In this document: piece after piece, positions 37,593 through 45,210 of the stretch
How positions within the stretch are numbered: position 1 is the stretch's first letter
How the letters are laid out: every line of letters begins with the position of its first letter
From: Bacillota bacterium
Lineage (GTDB): Bacteria > Bacillota > Clostridia > Lachnospirales > Lachnospiraceae
Direction: 5' to 3'
DNA length: 64,000 bases
Assembly: GCA_029224465.1 (NCBI GenBank)
Contig: JAQXUQ010000006.1
Coordinates: forward strand, 298,661 to 362,660
Translations under genes and position numbers: made by a program
Notes under the pieces: generated by a model
Seen by the model: the letters and a program-made list of their open reading frames with translations, nothing else
What the model was told of the DNA's origin: nothing
Databases searched by the model: none

Positions 37593-39599
37593 ATGGCTGA
37601 AATCCATATATTATCCAGCGAAACAATCAACCGCATCGCCGCAGGCGAAGTAGTGGAACGGCCGGTGAATGTTGTCAAAGAACTGGTTGAAAATTCGATC
37701 GACGCCGGCGCGGACGCGGTTACAGTTGAAATCAGGCAGGGCGGTATCGACCTGATCCGGGTAACCGACAACGGCTGCGGCATCGAGCCGTCACAGCTGA
37801 CGAAGGCATTCCGGCGCCATGCGACCAGCAAGATATCGGATGAGCGCGACCTTTCGCATCTGCACAGCCTCGGTTTCCGAGGCGAGGCACTTTCCAGTAT
37901 TGCCGCGGTTTCCGAAGTCGAAATGATTACAAAGACAAAGGACAACATGATCGGCATACGGGCGAGGAACCGGTCATTTACACCTTCCGGCTCTCCCGCG
38001 CAGGCTGCATCCGATGTCATACCCCTTGATATCACCGAGGTCGGTGCTCCTGACGGCACAACGGTCATCGTACGGAATCTCTTTTACAATGTGCCTGTGC
38101 GCAGGAAATTTCTGCGGGCTCCGCAGACGGAAGCCGGTTACATCACGGATCTCATGGAACATCTCGCGCTTTCCCATCCTGACATCTCTTTTCATTACAG
38201 GGTAAATCAGCAGGAAAAGCTCCATACAACCGGCAGCGGCAATGAGAAAGAGCTGATCTACCGGATTTACGGCAGGGAAATCGCGGGTTCGGTGATCCCT
38301 GTGGACGCGCAGAACGGTCCCGTGCGGCTTCGCGGATTTCTGGGAAGGCCCGAATATTCAAGGTCTACAAGAGCCTATGAGATTTTTTTTGTAAACGGAA
38401 GAGTTTTGAGAAGCGACATTCTTTCCAAAGGGCTGGAAGAGGGATACCGGACAGATCTGATGCAGCACAGATTTCCGTTCGCCGTTCTTTATCTGACCGC
38501 CGACCCGCAGGAAATTGATGTCAATGTGCATCCATCCAAAATGGAAGTCCGCTTTTCCGATGCCAGAGCTGTTTATGATTTCATAAATGAATCCGTTCAC
38601 GCGGCGCTGCACAGAGTTGAGCTGATTCCGTCTGTGACGCTGGAAACCAGAAAAGAAGAGAGTGACAGACTTCGCGCGGAAAACAAAGCCCGTGAAGAAG
38701 AACTGAAAAAAACGCCACACATCGAACAGTTCGAAGTACCCGGCAGGAACCCGGAAAATGCAGTCAGGGAAGAGCCGCAAAAGTTTGTTTCAGAGAGTTT
38801 TACCTTTACGGAAGAGAGCAGGGAAGCGGCAGAGGGACAGGCCTTCCGCTTTGAACAGCAGGAGCTGTTTCCAAAGCCGGTGCCTCTGCCGCACGAAAAG
38901 CCGGCGGAAGATAAACCGGCAGACAGAGAAGCTTCAAACATGGCTGCTGCAGAGACTGCCTTCGCCGGACAGTCTGCTTCTCCGGATGAGCCGGTTTTCA
39001 CAGCGCAGAACGCTTTGCGGTACCGGATCATCGGTCAGGTTTTCAAGACGTACTGGCTGGTGGAATTTGAAAACAAGCTTCTTCTGATTGACCAGCATGC
39101 CGCCCATGAAAAAGTGGGCTTCGAGCGGCTGATGAAACGGCTGTCCGCAAAACAGGGAGAAGCCGCCGCTTCCCAGCTGCTTGCACCTCCTCTGATTATT
39201 ACACTCACCGGCAGGGAAGAAGCAGTGCTCCGGGAGTACGCGGATTATTTCACAAAAATGGGATATGAGGTCGAACCGTTCGGCGACGGCAGCTACGCGA
39301 TCCGTGCGGTTCCTCTTGAGCTGTACGCCAACGCGCCCGATGCCCTGCTCCTTGAAATACTCGACGAAATTGCGGACTCCAGGCTGAGCGGAACGCCGTC
39401 TGCCATTCTGTATAAAATCGCCTCCATGTCCTGTAAGGCAGCCGTGAAAGGCAATATGCGCATCTCCGAAGAAGAGGCGCGTGCGCTGATCCGGGAACTC
39501 CTGACACTGGATAATCCGTATCACTGTCCGCACGGACGGCCGACCATGATCATCATGACAAAGGACGAAGTCGAAAAGAAATTCGGGCGCATCGTCTGA
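37593..39599 (+). CDS. mutL: DNA mismatch repair protein MutL with endonuclease motif
   Basis: 668 aa. The GHKL ATPase half has ELVENSIDAGA, DNGCGI and SLGFRGEALSSI. After a long charged linker (about 330-460) the C-terminal domain carries DQHAAHEKVGFE (D500 to E511), fitting the DQHA(x)2E(x)4E nicking motif, plus SCKAAVKGN and CPHGRP. It should therefore nick DNA itself, in keeping with absence of a MutH. AAAGGAG precedes the ATG. miaA follows 17 bases later. Confidence 0.97.
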   Translation: MAEIHILSSETINRIAAGEVVERPVNVVKELVENSIDAGADAVTVEIRQGGIDLIRVTDNGCGIEPSQLTKAFRRHATSKISDERDLSHLHSLGFRGEALSSIAAVSEVEMITKTKDNMIGIRARNRSFTPSGSPAQAASDVIPLDITEVGAPDGTTVIVRNLFYNVPVRRKFLRAPQTEAGYITDLMEHLALSHPDISFHYRVNQQEKLHTTGSGNEKELIYRIYGREIAGSVIPVDAQNGPVRLRGFLGRPEYSRSTRAYEIFFVNGRVLRSDILSKGLEEGYRTDLMQHRFPFAVLYLTADPQEIDVNVHPSKMEVRFSDARAVYDFINESVHAALHRVELIPSVTLETRKEESDRLRAENKAREEELKKTPHIEQFEVPGRNPENAVREEPQKFVSESFTFTEESREAAEGQAFRFEQQELFPKPVPLPHEKPAEDKPADREASNMAAAETAFAGQSASPDEPVFTAQNALRYRIIGQVFKTYWLVEFENKLLLIDQHAAHEKVGFERLMKRLSAKQGEAAASQLLAPPLIITLTGREEAVLREYADYFTKMGYEVEPFGDGSYAIRAVPLELYANAPDALLLEILDEIADSRLSGTPSAILYKIASMSCKAAVKGNMRISEEEARALIRELLTLDNPYHCPHGRPTMIIMTKDEVEKKFGRIV

Positions 39600-39616
39600 C
39601 GCGCCGTTTGGAACGT

Positions 39617-40579
39617 ATGAAGAAACTGATCATTATCGCCGGGCCCACCGCTTCCGGCAAAACCGCTGTCAGCATTGAACTGGCAAAGCGGCTTGACGGA
39701 GAAATCATTTCCGCCGATTCCATGCAGGTTTACCGCGGCATGGATATCGGTTCCGCGAAAGTGCGGAAAGACGAGATGAACGGAGTCCCGCACCATCTGA
39801 TTGACATCCTGGACCCCAAAGATCCGTGGAACGTTGTTTTATTCCAGAAGAAGGCCGAAGCCGCTGCTTCGGAAATTTCCGGAAGAGGGAAGCTCCCTTT
39901 CCTGGTCGGCGGGACCGGATTTTATATTCAGGCGCTGCTTTACGGCATTGATTTTACAAAGACCGAAGAGGACAGTTCTTTCCGGCAGGAGATGGAAGCC
40001 TTCGCGCGTTCGAACGGTCCGCTTGCCCTGCATGCGCTGCTGCAGAGGGAAGATCCGGAAGCGGCGCGGCAGATTCACCCGAACAATATCAAGCGGGTCA
40101 TCCGCGCGCTCGAGTTCAAGAGACAGACCGGGCAGTGCATCTCTGTGCATAATGAGACCGAACATCAGAAGCGCCCGGTATATGACGCGGTCTTTTTTGT
40201 TTTGGTGCCGCCGCGGGAGGTACTTTACAGGAGAATTGACGAACGCGTTGACCGGATGATGCGGGACGGACTTCTGGAAGAGGTGCGGGGTCTCTACGAC
40301 GAGGGGCTACGAGAAGAGGACGTCAGCATGCAGGGCCTTGGCTACCGGCAGCTGATCCGGTATCTTGACGGCAGGGATACACTGGAAGAGGCCGTCCTGC
40401 AGATTAAAATCCAGACCAGACATTTCGCGAAACGCCAGCTCACCTGGTTTCACAGAGAGCAGGGTGTGATCCGGCTTGACCCTTGCGAATTTTCCGAAGA
40501 AGCAGCTCTGGCCGGCCGCATGGAAGAGATGATCGAAGAACATTACCATATGGAGAGGAAGTACAAAGAAACATTATGA
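39617..40579 (+). CDS. miaA: tRNA dimethylallyltransferase
   Basis: 320 aa. Adds dimethylallyl to A37, giving the substrate of MiaB. The P-loop is IAGPTASGKT and the catalytic region ISADSMQVYRGMDIGSAK follows; GGTGFYIQALLYG and the tRNA-contacting segment near RVIRALEF are typical. ATG 39617 is preferred over in-frame TTG 39608, though both have weak ribosome sites. The stop overlaps the next ATG by four bases. Confidence 0.95.
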   Translation: MKKLIIIAGPTASGKTAVSIELAKRLDGEIISADSMQVYRGMDIGSAKVRKDEMNGVPHHLIDILDPKDPWNVVLFQKKAEAAASEISGRGKLPFLVGGTGFYIQALLYGIDFTKTEEDSSFRQEMEAFARSNGPLALHALLQREDPEAARQIHPNNIKRVIRALEFKRQTGQCISVHNETEHQKRPVYDAVFFVLVPPREVLYRRIDERVDRMMRDGLLEEVRGLYDEGLREEDVSMQGLGYRQLIRYLDGRDTLEEAVLQIKIQTRHFAKRQLTWFHREQGVIRLDPCEFSEEAALAGRMEEMIEEHYHMERKYKETL

Positions 40580-41901
40580 TAAGTGATACATTGCAGAAGG
40601 AAGATAACGCTGCACTGAACGCCCTCGGTATTTCGAACGATGTGCTCGAATTTGCCGAACCGATTCTTGAGAGCTTGAAAGAACGTTTCCAGAGAATCGA
40701 TGATCTCGCGGAGTATAATCAGCTCCGCATCATCAAGGCGTTTCAGGATGCCCACATCGGAGAGGCGAGTCTGAAAGGCACAACCGGCTACGGCTACGAC
40801 GATATCGGCCGTGACGGCCTCGAGAAGGTCTATTCGCTGTACTTTCACACGGAAGATGCGCTTGTGCGGCCGCAGATCACCTGCGGAACGCATGCGCTCG
40901 CCCTTGCGCTGATGAGCAGTCTCCGTCCCGGACAGACCCTGATGAGCATCGCCGGCAAACCGTATGATACGCTCGAAGAAGTGATCGGCATCCGGCCTTC
41001 CCGCGGGAGCCTTGCGGAATACGGGATCTCGTACCGGCAGGTTGATCTGCTGCCGGATGATTCCTTTGATTTTGACAGAATCCGCAAGGCGCTGGAGGAC
41101 GACACAGAGCATAAAATCCATCTTGTTACCATCCAGCGTTCCAAGGGATATCAGACCCGGCACACATTTTCGGTCGATCAGATCGGAGAGGCTATCCGCT
41201 TCGTCAAAACATACCGCCCTGACATCCTCTGCATGGTTGACAACTGCTACGGCGAATTCACCGAAGACAGAGAGCCTTCAGATGTCGGCGCGGACATGGT
41301 TGTCGGTTCTCTGATCAAAAATCCCGGCGGCGGACTTGCGCCGATCGGCGGTTATATCGCAGGAAAGAAAGAGTGCGTTGCAAACGCCGCCGTCCGCCTC
41401 ACAAGTCCCGGACTTGGCAAAGAAGTCGGTGCGTCTCTGGATATTCTTCCGCAGTTCTTCCAGGGGTTCTTTATGGGCCCCATTGTAACGGCAAGCGCTT
41501 TGAAAGGAGCGATATTCGCGGCAAGCGCTTATGAAAAACTCGGATTTTCCGTTCTGCCGGGTGCAGATGAACAGCGGCACGATATTATCCAGGCAATCAC
41601 GTTCGGAAGCCCGGAAGGCGTCATCGCGTTCTGTCAGGGTATTCAGTCCGCCTCGCCGGTAGACAGTTTCGTCGCCTGTGAACCGGCGCCGATGCCCGGA
41701 TATGACAGCGATGTCATCATGGCGGCAGGCGCCTTTGTATCCGGCTCGTCGATCGAGCTTTCCGCGGACGGGCCGATCAAGCCGCCCTACAACGTATACT
41801 TCCAGGGCGGACTTACCTGGCCGCATGCCAAGTTCGGTATTCTGAAGACCCTGCAGAATATGAAAGACCGCGGTCTTGCGAAACTGGATGCAAACAATTA
41901 A
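40576..41901 (+). CDS. Methionine gamma-lyase family protein (aluminium-resistance/YnbB type)
   Basis: 441 aa fold-type I PLP enzyme of the family annotated as methionine gamma-lyase-like or aluminium resistance protein. It begins with ...EFAEPILESLKERF, has GTTGYGYDDIGRDGLEKVY, the cofactor region ITCGTHALALAL, and the probable PLP lysine in GSLIKNPGGGLAPIGGYIAG. The true substrate is not known for most members. The ATG overlaps the miaA stop (ATGA); an earlier in-frame start at 40483 lies inside miaA and adds non-family residues. Confidence 0.85.
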   Translation: MISDTLQKEDNAALNALGISNDVLEFAEPILESLKERFQRIDDLAEYNQLRIIKAFQDAHIGEASLKGTTGYGYDDIGRDGLEKVYSLYFHTEDALVRPQITCGTHALALALMSSLRPGQTLMSIAGKPYDTLEEVIGIRPSRGSLAEYGISYRQVDLLPDDSFDFDRIRKALEDDTEHKIHLVTIQRSKGYQTRHTFSVDQIGEAIRFVKTYRPDILCMVDNCYGEFTEDREPSDVGADMVVGSLIKNPGGGLAPIGGYIAGKKECVANAAVRLTSPGLGKEVGASLDILPQFFQGFFMGPIVTASALKGAIFAASAYEKLGFSVLPGADEQRHDIIQAITFGSPEGVIAFCQGIQSASPVDSFVACEPAPMPGYDSDVIMAAGAFVSGSSIELSADGPIKPPYNVYFQGGLTWPHAKFGILKTLQNMKDRGLAKLDANN

Positions 41902-41947
41902 AATAAAGAATAACTTCTGACCGGGAGAGGCCCGGAAAGGAAGCAGA

Positions 41948-42643
41948 ATGAAAAAACCGGAACCTTCCGGAAGGGCGGAAATGCCCTATGAACGTTTTCT
42001 GAAATACGGCGGCGGATCTCTGTCGAACGCCGAGCTTCTCGCGATCATGCTTCGCACGGGAAGCTCCGGCGATTCGGCTCTGGATCTGGCGCATCATATT
42101 CTGTGCCTGAAAAACGAAGGCGGGAAAGAAGAAAATCTTCTGGCGCTGTATCACCTATCGCTGCGGGATCTTCTGTCGGTCCGCGGTGTCGGTGAAGTGA
42201 AAGCTGTCAGACTCCTTTGCCTGACAGAACTCTCAAGACGGCTGTCTCTGGCCAAGGCGGAGGAAAAGCTTGTTTTTACGGATCCGAAAAGCGTAGCTGA
42301 CTACTATATGGAATCGCTGCGGCACGAAGAAAGAGAGATTGTGCTGCTGCTTCTTCTGGACAATCAGCTGCGGCTTCTGCGGGAAGAAAAACTCAGCGTC
42401 GGAACCGTCAACTGTTCCCTTCTGTCTCCGCGGGAAGTGTTTCTGCGGGCGCTTGGAGGCGGCGCGGTGAACATTCTTTTGCTGCATAACCATCCGAGCG
42501 GCATCGCTTCCCCCAGCGAAGCGGACATCAGCGTTACCAGAAGGATCCGGGACCTTGGCGCAGAACTGGAAATTCCTCTGGTGGATCATATCATCATCGG
42601 GGATCTATGCTATACCAGCATGAAGGAAGCAGGATTTTTATGA
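41948..42643 (+). CDS. radC: RadC family JAB/MPN-domain protein
   Basis: 231 aa. An N-terminal helix-hairpin-helix-like region (SLSNAELLAIMLRTG, LLSVRGVGEVKA) is followed by a JAMM metalloprotease-like fold with LLHNHPSGIASPSEADI and a final VDHIIIGD. Although named for DNA repair, the cellular function of RadC proteins is unsettled. GGAAAGGAAG precedes the ATG. It directly precedes the mre genes, as in Bacillus, and its stop overlaps the mreB ATG. Confidence 0.93.
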   Translation: MKKPEPSGRAEMPYERFLKYGGGSLSNAELLAIMLRTGSSGDSALDLAHHILCLKNEGGKEENLLALYHLSLRDLLSVRGVGEVKAVRLLCLTELSRRLSLAKAEEKLVFTDPKSVADYYMESLRHEEREIVLLLLLDNQLRLLREEKLSVGTVNCSLLSPREVFLRALGGGAVNILLLHNHPSGIASPSEADISVTRRIRDLGAELEIPLVDHIIIGDLCYTSMKEAGFL

Positions 42644-43725
42644 TTTTCGGAAAGAAAAAGACAAATCTGAACACAGACGTGCGGCCGGAACAGAAATTCA
42701 AGGATCCGGGCGTATCTTCGAATTCTTACGGCATTGATCTTGGCACCTGCAATATCAAGATCTACAATGCTTCGACCGACAAAATCATGGTGCAGAAGAA
42801 TCTGATCGCCGTGCAGAATAAAAAGCGCATGATTGCCTACGGCGATGAAGCTTATGAGATGTTCGAAAAGGCTCCGAGCAATATCCGCGTGTCATATCCG
42901 ATCGGGAGCGGTGTCATCGCTGACATCAACAACATGGAGCTTTTAATGAAGGCTTTTATGACGCAGGAGCAGAACGGGACACTGCATCCGGGCGATTTTT
43001 TCATCGCAATTCCGACAGACGTTACCGAAGTCGAGCGCCGCGCCTTCTATGATCTCGTCAAAGATTCCGGAATTAAGGCGAAGCGTATTCTCGCGGTGGA
43101 GAAGGCAATCGCAGACGGGCTCGGCCTTGGCATTGATATCAAGAATTCCCAGGGCGTTCTGGTTGTTGACGTTGGTTTCGACACGACGGAGATTTCGATT
43201 CTTTCTCTGGGCGGCATTGTTCTTTCGAAGCTTGTCAAGGTCGGCGGGCATGTTTTTGATGCGTCAATTGTAAGCGCGGTCAGAAGGGAATACAGCCTTG
43301 TCATCGGCATGAAAACCGCGGAGGCGGTCCGTATGTCTTTCAATGACATTTCCTCCAACGGCGGAGAATGCACGGTTTACGGCAGAGATATCGTTACCGG
43401 TCTTCCGATGGAGCGGACACTGACACATGATTTTGTCGCGGAATCTTTAAAGGAAAATTTCCGTGTGATCGTGGACAACGTGAAGGTCATTCTCGAGAGG
43501 ACGCCTCCGGAACTGTCCGCGGACATCTACCGTCACGGAATGTTCGTGACGGGCGGCGCAAGCCAGGAAGAAGGCCTCGCAGACAGGCTCAAGGAAGAAA
43601 TCCATCTGGACGTCAACATGGCGGATTCTCCTGTCAATACGGTAGCGCAGGGCCTTGCCCAGGTGATCAAGAAGGCGCAGTACAGATCGCTCGCGTATAC
43701 AATTGAAGGACTTGGTAATAAATGA
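42640..43725 (+). CDS. mreB: Divergent MreB-type actin homologue
   Basis: 361 aa with a 27-residue charged N-terminal lead. Actin-fold motifs: phosphate 1 GIDLGTCNIKIYN (D33), MreB-like YPIGSGVIADINNMELLMKAF, phosphate 2 DVGFDTTEISILSLGGIV, then VGGHVFDASI and TGGASQEEGLADRL. In phosphate 2 the usual GGGTTE has become GFDTTE (F180, D181). Position upstream of mreC-mreD shows it is the cell-shape paralogue rather than FtsA. The ATG overlaps the radC stop; AAGGA lies upstream. Nucleotide handling may differ from Bacillus MreB. Confidence 0.88.
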   Translation: MIFGKKKTNLNTDVRPEQKFKDPGVSSNSYGIDLGTCNIKIYNASTDKIMVQKNLIAVQNKKRMIAYGDEAYEMFEKAPSNIRVSYPIGSGVIADINNMELLMKAFMTQEQNGTLHPGDFFIAIPTDVTEVERRAFYDLVKDSGIKAKRILAVEKAIADGLGLGIDIKNSQGVLVVDVGFDTTEISILSLGGIVLSKLVKVGGHVFDASIVSAVRREYSLVIGMKTAEAVRMSFNDISSNGGECTVYGRDIVTGLPMERTLTHDFVAESLKENFRVIVDNVKVILERTPPELSADIYRHGMFVTGGASQEEGLADRLKEEIHLDVNMADSPVNTVAQGLAQVIKKAQYRSLAYTIEGLGNK

Positions 43726-44609
43726 TGAGTTCTACTCCGAAAAAGAATCCGAGAGAATTCCATTTGCATATCCCGGGAAGATATCTGCTTCTGATTGTCT
43801 CGCTTGCCTGTATCGGACTGATTTTTCTGACATTTTATTCGGATGCAGTTTCCGGTCCCATGGAGAATACTGCAGGCTATCTGGTTGTGCCTTTCCAGAA
43901 CGGCATTAGCAGAATCGGTGGCTGGATTCTGGACAGACAGGAACTTCTGGAGGATATGTCATCGCTCCGGAAGGAGAACAAGGAACTGAAACAGAAGAAC
44001 GAAGAGCTTGCGGCGGAGAACACCTCGCTCTCCCAGAGCAGATACGCGCTGCGCGAGCTCGAGCGCCTGTATGAACTGGACCAGGACTATGCGGGATACG
44101 AGAAAACCGGGGCGCGGATTATCGCGAAAGACACCGGAAACTGGTATCACTCTTTCATTATCGACAAGGGAACTTCGGATGGCCTTTCGCTAGATATGAA
44201 CGTACTCGCCGGGTCCGGGCTGGTTGGAAGAATCACGGCAATCGGCAGCGACTGGGCGCGTGTCGAAACAATTATTGACGACAATATCAATGTGGCCGGG
44301 GCTGTTTTGTCGACCGGAGACAACCTTGTTGTGTCCGGTAGTCTCCAGCTGTACGCGGACGGAACCATCCAGTTCATGCGGCTGCAGGACCCCGAGAACA
44401 ATGTCAAGGTCGGTGACAAAATCGTTACCGCCAATATCAGCGACAAATATCTGCCGGATATCTTAATCGGCACGATTACAAGCATCCAGCAGGATGCGAA
44501 CAACATTACAAAGTCCGGCCAGATTACGCCTGCCGTTGATTTTGCGCACCTCGACAGAGTGCTCATCATCAAGCAGCTCAAGCAGAAAGCGCCGGCGGAT
44601 GCGCAATGA
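43722..44609 (+). CDS. mreC: Rod shape-determining protein MreC
   Basis: 295 aa. One membrane helix (about residues 20-41, YLLLIVSLACIGLIFLTFY), a coiled coil (about 75-115, rich in Glu/Lys/Leu heptads) and the extracytoplasmic beta domains with NVLAGSGLVGRITAIG and DKIVTANIS. It links cytoplasmic MreB to PBP2/RodA. The ATG overlaps the mreB stop. Length is normal. Confidence 0.94.
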   Translation: MMSSTPKKNPREFHLHIPGRYLLLIVSLACIGLIFLTFYSDAVSGPMENTAGYLVVPFQNGISRIGGWILDRQELLEDMSSLRKENKELKQKNEELAAENTSLSQSRYALRELERLYELDQDYAGYEKTGARIIAKDTGNWYHSFIIDKGTSDGLSLDMNVLAGSGLVGRITAIGSDWARVETIIDDNINVAGAVLSTGDNLVVSGSLQLYADGTIQFMRLQDPENNVKVGDKIVTANISDKYLPDILIGTITSIQQDANNITKSGQITPAVDFAHLDRVLIIKQLKQKAPADAQ

Positions 44610-45163
44610 AAAAATTTGTTACATTTCTGGTCGCCGCGCTGACGATCCTTGCCGGTTTCATACTGGAATCAACGGTACTTCCGCACATTTCGCTCGCCGG
44701 TATCAAGCCGAATATCATGCTGATCATCACCGTGTCGTACGGCTTTCTTCTGGGAGAGAGGCGGGGGCTTTTCATCGGTTTCGCCGGCGGTCTTCTGTGC
44801 GATGTTTTCTTCGGCCCGATGCTGGGATTTGAAGCATTTGTCTACGGACTGATCGGCTTTTTATGCGGCAAATTCAAGAAGTATCTGTATGTGGAGGATC
44901 TGGCTTTTCCGGTCCTGATCACTGCCGTTTCAGATTTTATTTATTGTTTTCTGAATTTCGTATTCCTGTTCCTTTTAAGAAACCGTCTGTTTCTGGGAAC
45001 TTTTCTTCTGCAGATCGCCTTCCCGGAAATGATATACACGGCGTTGTTTTCAATATTCTTCTATCCGTTCCTGACGCTTTTGTATAACCGCTATATGAAG
45101 GAAAGTCACCATACGGCGCCGGGAAGCAGCGTCATCCCGCAGAATATCGGCCGGAAGTGGTAA
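44606..45163 (+). CDS. mreD: Rod shape-determining protein MreD
   Basis: 185 aa integral membrane protein with about five hydrophobic helices. The GFLLGERRGLFIGFAGGLLCDVFFGPMLG region is characteristic of MreD. The ATG overlaps the mreC stop by four bases. It completes the mreBCD set. Confidence 0.92.
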   Translation: MKKFVTFLVAALTILAGFILESTVLPHISLAGIKPNIMLIITVSYGFLLGERRGLFIGFAGGLLCDVFFGPMLGFEAFVYGLIGFLCGKFKKYLYVEDLAFPVLITAVSDFIYCFLNFVFLFLLRNRLFLGTFLLQIAFPEMIYTALFSIFFYPFLTLLYNRYMKESHHTAPGSSVIPQNIGRKW

Positions 45164-45210
45164 ATGCCGCGTCCGGCCTGCTTTGTTTTCCGTAAGAAGA
45201 GGAGTCAGCT

